Positions 33,208 through 40,850 of a DNA stretch of 45,358 nucleotides are shown here, one piece after another. Below the pieces are notes generated by a model. The model did not search any database. It was not told the DNA's origin and was given only the letters and a program-made list of their open reading frames with translations. Position numbers and translations under genes: made by a program. The first letter of the stretch is position 1. Every line of letters begins with the position of its first letter. Origin of the DNA: an uncultured Sulfolobales archaeon (GTDB lineage: Archaea > Thermoproteota > Thermoprotei_A > Sulfolobales > NBVN01); assembly GCA_938017505.1 (NCBI GenBank), contig CALIKV010000012.1, forward strand, positions 1 to 45,358, given 5' to 3'.

Positions 33208-34458
33208 CTAATACGTCTGGTAGTAATGCGGCTTAACGACGTAGTTCTCTATGGTCGCGTTACTGGAGACCTGCTCATGAGGCCACACCCTAACATTCAT
33301 TAACTTGACGTTATCGCCTATAGTTGCGTCATCGCCTATAACGCTGTTTATTAGCGTGCAGTTATCGCCGATGAGGGCGTGCCTACCCACTATAGTATCA
33401 ACAACCCTGACTCTGTCCCCCGTACGCGTTCTATCCATTAAGGCGGATCTGACTATCTCGCACCTATTACCAACCACAACGTAGTTATCTATAGTGGAGT
33501 CTTCTATAAGACATCTACTCCCTAAATTCACGTGCCTCCCTATAAGGGCTCTTCCGGACACTATTAAGTCGCCCTCGCTGATCCTCCTGTTTATGTCTGT
33601 GTGGAGTTTCATGGAAGTCTGGGATTTACCCATGCCGAGAACGCCTTTCGAGATCTCCTTCGCCTCGAGATCCTCTGGTCTCAGGCTGTATAGAAGGTAT
33701 ATCATCGCTCTCAAGTACCTCTCAGGAGTCCCCACATCGAACCAGTACCCATTCATTAAATACCCGTAAACAGGGTAGCCGAGCTCTATCAACCTAGGTA
33801 TTACGTCGTTGCCGAAATCCATCCGCCCACCCTCAAGCAGCTTGCGTCCCTCCCCAACCCTGAAGAAGTCCGTTATCTCCGGGTTCACTATGTAGATTCC
33901 CGTGTTAGCCAGCCTGCTCGGGGCTTCCTTAGGCCTCGGCTTCTCGACAAACCTCCTCAACCTCAGCCCACTATTGACGTCCGCCACACCGAACTCTCGA
34001 ACGTCCTCAACTTCCTTGAGGACTATTGTCATGAACGCCTTGTTCGTCAGGTGATTCTTGAAAACTTCCTGAACGTCCAGGTCGAATAGGTTATCTCCTT
34101 GAATTACGACCACGGGCTCCCTGATCCCGTAGTACTCCATGACTATCCTGACGGCGTCGGCGTTGCCTAGAGTGTCATACCTAGGCATATATCGAATCCT
34201 TAGATCCTCTCTCAAGCCGTACCTCTCCCTAAACCAATACCCCTCTCTAAAGTAGTCGAAAAGATCCCTGTAGTTGTAGTACCCTCTAACACCTAGGTAA
34301 ACCTCCTTAACACCGGACTTAGCCAGCCTGAGAAGAGATAGCTCCAGGACGGGTTTGTTAAGGAACCTAACGAAGCTCTTCGAGGTCTCTATCGTGAGAG
34401 GCCTCAATCTAACGGCCTCACCGCCTATGGGCACTACTGCAACTCGTAACTCAGACAA
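33208..34458 (-). CDS. Sugar nucleotidyltransferase (GlgC-like), glycogen pathway
   Basis: NTP-transferase expected to make ADP- or UDP-glucose for the adjacent synthase. The N-terminal nucleotidyl domain has GGEAVRLRPLTIETSKSF (a variant of GGxGTRLxPLT...PK) and VIQGDNLFDL with the metal-binding Asp. Residues about 290-400 form a left-handed beta-helix with hexapeptide repeats (RHVNLGSRCLIEDSTI, VGRHALIGDNCTLINSVI). At 416 residues it has the GlgC-type length. In the glycine-rich loop GEA replaces GGxGT, so the GxGTRL motif is imperfect. Start is TTG 34458 with GGGGG upstream and a TATA-like AGTTTAAGTAA element about 20 bases away. Confidence 0.82.
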   Translation of the reverse strand: MSELRVAVVPIGGEAVRLRPLTIETSKSFVRFLNKPVLELSLLRLAKSGVKEVYLGVRGYYNYRDLFDYFREGYWFRERYGLREDLRIRYMPRYDTLGNADAVRIVMEYYGIREPVVVIQGDNLFDLDVQEVFKNHLTNKAFMTIVLKEVEDVREFGVADVNSGLRLRRFVEKPRPKEAPSRLANTGIYIVNPEITDFFRVGEGRKLLEGGRMDFGNDVIPRLIELGYPVYGYLMNGYWFDVGTPERYLRAMIYLLYSLRPEDLEAKEISKGVLGMGKSQTSMKLHTDINRRISEGDLIVSGRALIGRHVNLGSRCLIEDSTIDNYVVVGNRCEIVRSALMDRTRTGDRVRVVDTIVGRHALIGDNCTLINSVIGDDATIGDNVKLMNVRVWPHEQVSSNATIENYVVKPHYYQTY

Positions 34459-34495
34459 TCAAGCCCCCAAGAATATTACTTAAACAACGTTAAAA

Positions 34496-34650
34496 GAGCT
34501 GTTCCCCGAGCCGCTCGGGGAACGATCTCCCTACCCTAGATGAGGGCTCATTCCGTTGAGCTCAACAACCACCTACGACCCCGCGGAAGCAACGAAATCT
34601 CTGCGAGCGAGGTGGAGATCCCTGGACATGTTAATGAATATCCAGGAATA
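34496..34650. ncRNA. Highly structured intergenic element, possible non-coding RNA (B)
   Basis: Between the divergent nucleotidyltransferase and AAA genes. A near-perfect inverted repeat, GTTCCCCGAGC (34501-34511) and GCTCGGGGAAC (34513-34523), is followed by GATCTCC (34524-34530), which pairs with GGAGATC (34614-34620) to enclose 83 bases, and then by CCTGGA (34621-34626) with TCCAGG (34641-34646). Three consecutive stems back to back are strong evidence for a folded RNA or a DNA cruciform. Each neighbouring gene has its own TATA box closer to its start, so the element is probably not a leader. Strand and function are unknown. Confidence 0.45.
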
Positions 34651-34690
34651 AAAGGTCTCACGAGTCACTAACACGCTGCCAGCGAGTTAT

Positions 34691-34700
34691 GTTTATATGC
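34691..34700 (+). promoter_or_regulatory. TATA box of AAA ATPase gene
   Basis: GTTTATATGC is centred about 34 bases before the ATG at 34730. It implies a short leader of about 10 bases and separates this gene's promoter from the structured element to its left. Confidence 0.55.
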
Positions 34701-34729
34701 GTTGTTTTGTATCCTAGATTGGGTTAAAG

Positions 34730-36160
34730 ATGACCAGGAGGCTTAGAGACGCTAAAGTGCTTTGGAGTAACCTGTATAGGGACGTCAAGAACCTCTTCAT
34801 CGCCTACGTCCCCTGCCGGGAGTCTTACGTATCGTATAAGTTGCTCGCGACTCTTAGCAAACATTACAACTACCTCGAGAACATAGATAACCTGGACTTC
34901 GCCTCCTACTTGAAGATCAGGTCTAGAGTGCCCGTGAGGGACGGCGACATCTCATTCTCTCTAGTCCCCCTCTCACTCAACGTCTTCTCGAAAGTCGTGT
35001 CCAAGAAGAAGTACTACGGTATCCTAGGGCTTGTTCTAAACGGCTTTAAGAAGGCTGAGTTGCTTTCAGCATCGATAACGACGACAGAGGGCAAGGACCT
35101 AGAAGGCTTAAGACCGGTAGTGGTTTTAGTAGGTCCCGACGAGGATGATGAGAGAATTAAGAGTAGGATTACTGAGATGGCCACTGGCTTCTGGATAAGG
35201 TTGGTGGAGGATCTGAAGAGACAGAGGATCGACATAACCCCGTATGAGGTGCTTCCCCCGCTTTCAGTGGTTTCTTTAAGGTTTGTTGAGCACAATGAGT
35301 TGAGGGTCATCGTCAGCGACGGCAATGAATACAGGGATATCAGGATACCCATCAGGAAGCCGTCCTGGTCTTTAAGCGACCTGCCTCAGAAGCTCATCGA
35401 GGAGATAAGGGTTGTCTTAGTTAACCCGATCCTTAAGGGGCTCTCATTCTCTGTGAGAGGCGCCTTCGTGACAGGGCCTCCAGGAGTCGGTAAGACGGTG
35501 ATGACTGAGGCCCTAGCCTCGGCGCTGAACCTCAACGTCATTGAGTTAAGGCCTCAGAACTACAGGTCCATGTGGTATGGGGCTACGGAGAAGGCGCTTA
35601 ACGCGATCTTCCAGCAGATCTTCAAGCAGAGGAGCAAGGTCGCCCTAGTTATAGATGACGCGGAATTCATCTCCTCAAGGAAATACACAATCCATGAGGC
35701 GCACATAAGCGAGATCTCAACAATCCTGTATCACTTACAGAAACCCGAGAGACCTTTCACTGTGCTTACAGCCAACAACCCCGATCTAATAGACCCAGCC
35801 CTCCTCAGACCCGGCAGGATAGACATCGCAATCCTCCTGGGCTACCCGGATAAGGAGATGAGGAGGAAGGCGCTCCTGAACAACTTAAGGAGGTACTCAA
35901 TAAGCTTCTCAGACAACTCGATAATCGACAGAGTGATTGAGCTAAGTAAGTGGTTTTCACTAGCAGAGCTCGACGCCTTCTTAAGACTGGCCGCGAGCAA
36001 GGGTGATGGCATCATAGGCATTGAGGAGGTTGAGTGGGCTAAGAAGAAGTTCACTGTGAGCGTTGATGAAAGGAGGTCTATTCAGGAGTACTTAAGGTGG
36101 TGGGCTAGGAAATTCCAGGGTATAGTGATAACCTACCTACCCATGGATAACGAGATTTAA
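34730..36160 (+). CDS. AAA ATPase of unknown role
   Basis: A 476-residue AAA protein. The N-terminal half (about 1-235) is unfamiliar and lacks obvious motifs. The ATPase core starts with Walker A GPPGVGKT (residues 249-256, K255), then Walker B ALVIDDAEF with D309-D310, sensor 1 TANNPD, and LLRPGRID with the arginine finger. The usual Walker B Glu is replaced by D310, with Glu at 312. The lid domain and a basic C-terminus (YLRWWARKFQ) follow. The core is closest to Cdc48/Vps4-type AAA modules. The gene ends 4 bases inside the convergent DUF429 gene. Confidence 0.85.
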   Translation: MTRRLRDAKVLWSNLYRDVKNLFIAYVPCRESYVSYKLLATLSKHYNYLENIDNLDFASYLKIRSRVPVRDGDISFSLVPLSLNVFSKVVSKKKYYGILGLVLNGFKKAELLSASITTTEGKDLEGLRPVVVLVGPDEDDERIKSRITEMATGFWIRLVEDLKRQRIDITPYEVLPPLSVVSLRFVEHNELRVIVSDGNEYRDIRIPIRKPSWSLSDLPQKLIEEIRVVLVNPILKGLSFSVRGAFVTGPPGVGKTVMTEALASALNLNVIELRPQNYRSMWYGATEKALNAIFQQIFKQRSKVALVIDDAEFISSRKYTIHEAHISEISTILYHLQKPERPFTVLTANNPDLIDPALLRPGRIDIAILLGYPDKEMRRKALLNNLRRYSISFSDNSIIDRVIELSKWFSLAELDAFLRLAASKGDGIIGIEEVEWAKKKFTVSVDERRSIQEYLRWWARKFQGIVITYLPMDNEI

Positions 36161-36723
36161 CGAGGACTCTTCACGAGGTAGATCACCCCGTCATGAGAGC
36201 TCACTGAAGCCGCGCACCCGGTTACGTAACAGTAAGCCACCGCAGCCGCTGTTAAAGCGTCCTTAAGATGCACGTTCAGTGAGGGGGATTCACCCAGCTT
36301 CACGCCTAGTAATGCCAGCAACTCCCTGAAGCCCCCAACCCCGACGTACTTCAAGACACTTCTTGGATGTGTCTCAATTACCGTATAACCTAAGTCACTA
36401 AGCCTCACCGCTAGTTCATAGCCCCGGAGGGTGAGTTGCCTCATCCACCTAAAGCTAGGTGGGAGGATCCTAAACCCGGACTTGAGCATAAGTCTATCTA
36501 CGTCTCTCATCCGTGGTTGATCAGTGAGCGGCGCGTCAATCGCCACCACAGAGTCTCTAAACCTTTCCAGGAAGGCGATGATGTCCTCGTCACTGCTCAA
36601 ACACCTCAATGAGGCGACCTCCCCACGCAGTACGTCAATCACCGCGGCCCCTGAACACCTCCACGGCTTAGCAGCTAAATCCAAACCTACCGCGTAGTTT
36701 GCTGAAGGCTCATCGGGTTTCAA
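36157..36723 (-). CDS. DUF429 family protein (RNase H-like fold)
   Basis: A 188-residue protein of the DUF429 family. Typical features are VGLDLAAKPWRCSGAAVID at the N-terminus, VVAIDAPLT with a conserved Asp, RMRDVDRLML, and GYTVIETHPRSVLKYV. These Asp/Glu residues are placed as in RNase H-like nucleases, but no activity is established for the family. Starts at TTG 36723 overlapping the PadR stop (TTGA). The pair, regulator followed by DUF429, is probably one transcript. Confidence 0.82.
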   Translation of the reverse strand: MKPDEPSANYAVGLDLAAKPWRCSGAAVIDVLRGEVASLRCLSSDEDIIAFLERFRDSVVAIDAPLTDQPRMRDVDRLMLKSGFRILPPSFRWMRQLTLRGYELAVRLSDLGYTVIETHPRSVLKYVGVGGFRELLALLGVKLGESPSLNVHLKDALTAAAVAYCYVTGCAASVSSHDGVIYLVKSPR

Positions 36724-37067
36724 GCCTGCTTAGCCTCGGAGCTCGTGACTTTCTTAAGGCGATTAACTAGTTCATCCATAAACGCTATCGCGTCCTTCAA
36801 TTCCTTGATACCCTCCTCAGTGGGCCTGTAGATCTTCTCACCTGAGGAGATCTCCTCCCTAATCAACCCGCTTCTCTTAAGCCTGTATACCACTGAATAG
36901 AGAGTTATGGTCGTCGGGTTGAAGCCGAAGAGCTCGTTGATCAACTTCTTCACGTTGTAAGCGTAGGTTGGCTTAACCATTAAAGACGCGACAACGTAGA
37001 CCCACAGATTCTCGATAGTTAACTTGCTCTTTAGTCGATACAATGGTTTCGGCAACCTCAACGTCAC
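36720..37067 (-). CDS. PadR family transcriptional regulator
   Basis: A 115-residue winged-helix protein. Residues 17-90 form the PadR domain: LWVYVVASLMVKPTYAYNV, then NPTTITLYSVVYRLKRSGL as recognition helix and IYRPTEEGIKELKDAI at the wing end. A C-terminal helix rich in Lys/Glu probably drives dimer formation. Starts at GTG 37067, which is in the GGTGA site; TTG 37061 or 37055 are alternatives. A TATA-like AATATTTATAAC is about 25-35 bases upstream on the minus strand. Likely represses its own transcript with DUF429. Confidence 0.84.
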   Translation of the reverse strand: MTLRLPKPLYRLKSKLTIENLWVYVVASLMVKPTYAYNVKKLINELFGFNPTTITLYSVVYRLKRSGLIREEISSGEKIYRPTEEGIKELKDAIAFMDELVNRLKKVTSSEAKQA

Positions 37068-37145
37068 CTTACATTACTAGCTTGCGCGTTATAAATATTG
37101 TTTACGAGTGCCTCAGGAATACCTATGTGCTGTGGAAACCTGGCC

Positions 37146-38096
37146 TCAAACGCCGGTGTTGTGCGTGTTCTTTGAATGACAGATGTGCTCCATCACCCTA
37201 TCCACACACCAATCGGCGTAGAGCCTCCTCAACCCGATTAAGTACGTAATTCTCCTGATGAGGTCCGGCCTCAACCAGGCTCCTGCCGCTCTTGGGTGAC
37301 CCCCGCCGCCCATGGCTGCAGCTACCTCCCTCACGTCCACGCCTCTTGATCTAAGGCTTACAGAGCCTCTACGGCATATAACCGCTACGTCAGCCTCGTA
37401 CCTGGCGATGAGCGCGTTAGCTACGTACGAGGTCAGGTGTTCCTCGTTGTCCTTGAGGTAGTAGACCACCTTAATTCCGTTACACTCCCTCAATCGCGCC
37501 TTCTTAATGGCCTTACTGTATACCGACAGCTCTTTAGTGATCGCTTTCTCAACAACCTCAGCTATTTCAGCATCAATAACGCCGTTAAATCTCGCCAGTT
37601 TCTTAAGAACTCTCTCCTTCCAGGCGCTGCCCCCGGCATATCCGACGTACCTTGAGAGGTAATTCCCTCTCCAGTCGTCCATCACCCACAGGTCGACGGA
37701 ACAGGCCACCCTGGCGAGGTCGTCAGGCTCGTCCCATCCAAGATACTTGTAGACGATCCAGGCAGTACACACATCCCTATTCACATGTAGGTTAACACCC
37801 AGCTTGACGAAATCCTCGATCCATGGATACTCCCACACGTGATGATCAAACCAGTAAACCTCGCCCCCGGACTCTAGAACCCTCCTAACCTGCTCCTTAA
37901 CCTTGCTTAAAGTAGTTCTGTTGATCCCTAAATCCGTTATGTAGACTGTGCTACCGTTAGGCACTCCAGCTAACCTGCTGTGAAGGTGTTGAGGCTGTGC
38001 GAAGAACACCCTATCTAGGCTACCGAATCTCCTCAACAGCAACGCGCCTGAAGCCAGGCCGTCAAGATCTGTGTGCGTTATCAGTACTCTCCGCAC
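37146..38096 (-). CDS. DHH-family phosphoesterase
   Basis: Manganese-dependent phosphoesterase of the DHH/RecJ superfamily, 316 residues. Motifs: THTDLDGLASGALLL (motif I), DLGINRTTL (motif II), YWFDHHVWEY (DHH itself), VNRDVCTAWIVYKYL, and the DHHA1-type ending AAAMGGGGHPRAAGAW. Members cleave oligonucleotides (nano-RNA) or cyclic di-AMP; the size and DHH/DHHA1 order fit oligonucleotide or c-di-AMP hydrolases in archaea. GTG start with GAGGTAAGC upstream. Confidence 0.85.
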   Translation of the reverse strand: MRRVLITHTDLDGLASGALLLRRFGSLDRVFFAQPQHLHSRLAGVPNGSTVYITDLGINRTTLSKVKEQVRRVLESGGEVYWFDHHVWEYPWIEDFVKLGVNLHVNRDVCTAWIVYKYLGWDEPDDLARVACSVDLWVMDDWRGNYLSRYVGYAGGSAWKERVLKKLARFNGVIDAEIAEVVEKAITKELSVYSKAIKKARLRECNGIKVVYYLKDNEEHLTSYVANALIARYEADVAVICRRGSVSLRSRGVDVREVAAAMGGGGHPRAAGAWLRPDLIRRITYLIGLRRLYADWCVDRVMEHICHSKNTHNTGV

Positions 38097-38619
38097 TTCA
38101 GCTTACCTCAAAATAGGTATTCGAGGTTTATAAACACTCTTGACAACGGATTAAGTATAGCCTCCTAGAATGGGTCTCTCGTGAAAGAACTTCAATTATT
38201 AAAACCAAGCGTTAAGGGTTCTAAGCTATACGGTCCTCATACCAACTCTTCAATGATCTCTAAACGAAAATATCAGAGTTATGAAGCTCTAGAGATCCTT
38301 CCCTCTTTACCTCGCTTTCAGGGATCCCCTACGTTTCGAAACTGCTGACGAATGCGAACAGAGAATGTCGAAAGCCATAATCCTTGATCCAGGTACGTGT
38401 CAGGATTTAACGGATACCTCACGACATGTGGTTTAGTGGGAGGGATATTACTTACACAAGTCCTTAGGGCCTATATCGGATTGGAAGTGGTGGTCAATAC
38501 GGGAGGTTCCCAATACGTACTAGGTTAAATCCCGGTTACTAGTCGTCGTAGCATAGGCCTTGAACTTAAGAACGAGGCTGGACTTCACCGCGTCGCATTC
38601 TAAGCTTCCGTAAACAGTG
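38097..38619. other. Intergenic region, possibly decayed coding DNA
   Basis: These 523 bases contain no intact gene I can support. One frame from ATG 38365 reads MSKAIILDPGTC, meets TAG at 38434, and continues in phase to TAG 38521 with Trp-rich sequence (SDWKWWSIREVPNTY), which is unusual for random DNA. A palindrome GTTTCGAAAC lies at 38333-38342. I suggest decayed coding sequence, with low certainty. No tRNA or repeat array was seen. Confidence 0.3.
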
Positions 38620-39828
38620 TTAGCCCATGGCTCTAGACGTTATGTGCTCTATGGTTCTCTTTATGATTTCCCTGATTTGCAGCGGTAGTTTGGGCTCCTC
38701 TATATTTAGGAAGCCTTTTATTATTGCCGCGCGTGCTTCATCTTCTGAGAAACCCTTGCTTAGGAGGTAGTTAATTAACTCCTCGCTTATCTTCCCTATG
38801 GCGGCTTCGTGTGTAAGGACCGCTTCAGGGGTTAGCGAGCTTAACTCAGGCAGTGATTCTATTAAAGCGTTGTCGCTCTCGAGAAGTCCTAAGCACTCTA
38901 TATGTCCTCTCGAGGGTCCTGCATTGCCTTCTATCCTCGACCTAGCATATATGAGCGAGTTATCCCTGCCCAGGTTCCTTGAGAGTACCTCCCCTGAGGC
39001 GCCTCTACCGCTTAACACTATAGCCGAGCCTACGTCATAGATGCCTTTACCCCCTCCAGTTACCACCGAGTTTAAAGTAGCCCTGGCGTTATCACGTAGG
39101 GAAACCCTTGGGTAGGTCTGCAGAGACTCCACAGCCGAATAAATGACGTAATAACTGATATACTCGCCGCCCTCTAGAACCTCGACAGCGGTCCTCGGCC
39201 TGACCACCATGCCAGGCGCCCACGCGTGAATCATGGCAAAAGACAGCTTACTACCCCTCCCTACGTAGAATTCTGAGACTCCAATGTGGAGCGAGTTCAT
39301 GGGTTGGTCGGGGACTCCGCAACCGGTAATTAAACTCAGCTCCGCGCCGTCATCCACTATAACTATGTTATGTAGTAATTGAGCGTAGTCCCTCCTAGTT
39401 ATGAAGAGGCATGCGTATATCGGGTCTTTAATCTTAATACCTGGAGGCACGTAGATGAAGTACCCTAGCTCGCCACCGTGTAGATAAGTGGCAGCGGTGT
39501 ACTTATCCCTATCCGGACTTATGAGCCTCCAGGAGTACTTACTGACCCAGTCAAGCTTCTTCAGGGCCTCATTAGTTGGCAGGATAACGGCGCCGTGCTG
39601 CACGAGCTTCTCGCCCATAGCTCTAAAGGCAATGGACTCGTTGACTTGAAGGTATCCACCCTTCCTGAGGCTCTCTCTACTGATACCTAACCTGCTTGAA
39701 GCCTTCTCAAGATCCGACTCGCTAAAGCCCTCCTCCCTCGCCGGACCTATGTTAAACCTCCCTAGATCCACATCCGGCCCGTACTGAGAGGGTTTATTAA
39801 GTGCCTTCACCAATTCCTCCCGACTCAC
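38620..39828 (-). CDS. sufB: SufB-type Fe-S cluster scaffold (SmsB-like)
   Basis: Scaffold on which Fe-S clusters are assembled together with SufC. The protein has 402 residues: an N-terminal helical part (about 1-60), then the SufBD beta-helix (about 120-330) and the conserved end LTHEAAIGKISEELINYLLS, then GFSEDEARAAIIKGFL. It lacks about 70 residues relative to bacterial SufB. Only one SufB/SufD paralogue is present, so it probably pairs with itself, as in the SmsCB systems of archaea. GTG start follows the sufC stop directly; GGAGGTGAG in the end of sufC is the ribosome-binding site. Confidence 0.88.
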   Translation of the reverse strand: MSREELVKALNKPSQYGPDVDLGRFNIGPAREEGFSESDLEKASSRLGISRESLRKGGYLQVNESIAFRAMGEKLVQHGAVILPTNEALKKLDWVSKYSWRLISPDRDKYTAATYLHGGELGYFIYVPPGIKIKDPIYACLFITRRDYAQLLHNIVIVDDGAELSLITGCGVPDQPMNSLHIGVSEFYVGRGSKLSFAMIHAWAPGMVVRPRTAVEVLEGGEYISYYVIYSAVESLQTYPRVSLRDNARATLNSVVTGGGKGIYDVGSAIVLSGRGASGEVLSRNLGRDNSLIYARSRIEGNAGPSRGHIECLGLLESDNALIESLPELSSLTPEAVLTHEAAIGKISEELINYLLSKGFSEDEARAAIIKGFLNIEEPKLPLQIREIIKRTIEHITSRAMG

Positions 39829-40560
39829 TTAACTCACCTCCCTGAGTCGCATTAAGGCGCCTGAGAAGCCATACCTTTCTATGAGGGGCACGACCTCCTC
39901 GTATAGCCCTGAGTATATTAGAGTCCCGCCATATATCATGTGAACACCGTTCACGTATTCCCTCATTAACTTGAGCATGTGTAGTGAGTGGGTGACTAGG
40001 AGTAGCGACGTTCCCCTACCTAGAACCGCTTTCAAGGCCTCCGCTATCTTGCTCAGGCTCTCTATATCCACACCGCTGTCAGGCTCGTCCAGCATGGCTA
40101 CCTTAGGCCTGGTGAGCAAGGCCAGGAACGTCTCCAGTCTTTTCCTCTCACCACCACTCATTCCATCGAACAAGTACCTCCCGAAAAGGCTTCTAACGTC
40201 GAGGATCTCTGACAAGACCTCCACGTATCGACCATCAACGTTGAACCTCTTAATTAACTCGTCGACGAACATCTTAGTTTGCAAGCCCTTGATGGCTGGG
40301 GGGAACTGGTAAGCAAGCACAAGACCTTTCCCGGCCTTAACGTATGGGGGTTCCTGAGTCACGTCTAAGCCCATGAACAGCACTCGACCCCTCGTAACGC
40401 TGAAGGGTTTAAGGCCTGCCACCGCGTTGAGGAGCGAGGTCTTGCCGGAACCGTTAGGCCCTATCACCACGTGTAGCTCTTTCAAGCCAACCCTTAAGTC
40501 AACGTTTGAGAGGATCCTGCGCTCGCCTATAGAGACATCAACGCCTCTCAACTCGAGCAA
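39829..40560 (-). CDS. sufC: SufC-type Fe-S assembly ATPase (SmsC-like)
   Basis: ABC-type ATPase that drives SufB during Fe-S cluster assembly. Walker A GPNGSGKT at residues 34-41, signature MSGGERKRLE at 134-143, Walker B VAMLDEPDSGVD at 154-165 and the H-loop in LLVTHSLHML. The Q-loop reads LAYQFPPAIKG, typical of SufC. Length 243 residues. TTG start with AGGTG upstream on the minus strand. It is first in the sufC-sufB pair, with no desulfurase, SufD or SufE/SufU beside it. Confidence 0.93.
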   Translation of the reverse strand: MLELRGVDVSIGERRILSNVDLRVGLKELHVVIGPNGSGKTSLLNAVAGLKPFSVTRGRVLFMGLDVTQEPPYVKAGKGLVLAYQFPPAIKGLQTKMFVDELIKRFNVDGRYVEVLSEILDVRSLFGRYLFDGMSGGERKRLETFLALLTRPKVAMLDEPDSGVDIESLSKIAEALKAVLGRGTSLLLVTHSLHMLKLMREYVNGVHMIYGGTLIYSGLYEEVVPLIERYGFSGALMRLREVS

Positions 40561-40850
40561 CTCATTACACCTATTGAATTTGGGTTCTCAGACTTATTAG
40601 CTTGTAAGTTACAGCAGTTTCGCACTCCCTATAGCGGATGATTGAGCATCTAGCTGGGGGGTTCTCGAGGATTGTCTCAGCCCACGCTCCCTGAAGTGAT
40701 GATGGTGGGTCCACAGCCCGAACCCGGTAGGTTCTCAGCAGTTACTGAAAACTTCCATACACTCGTTCGCTGTTCGAGGAGTCGGTTCCAGCCGTGTAAA
40801 GTAAAAAAAGTTAAAACTGAGGTAGTGCCTGAATTTATTAGGTGTCTTAA
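40561..40850. other. Divergent intergenic region, sufC / deacetylase
   Basis: The 290-base gap between two divergent genes holds no gene I can support. Open frames exist on both strands (40672-40950 forward, 40677-40877 reverse) but lack ribosome-binding sites and family features. The region carries a possible box C/D RNA (described separately), an AT-rich promoter side for sufC, and AGGTG (40839-40843) before the deacetylase start. Confidence 0.4.
40690..40757 (+). ncRNA. Possible box C/D guide RNA
   Basis: GTGATGA at 40696-40702 matches box C (RUGAUGA), and CTGA at 40745-40748 matches box D, 42 bases apart, which suits archaeal sRNAs of 50-60 bases. A weak D' (CCGA, 40718-40721) lies between. 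GAAG (93-96 of the 40600s) and CTTC (40752-40755) could form a short terminal stem. The C' box is not clear and the guide targets were not identified, so this is only a candidate. Confidence 0.27.
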
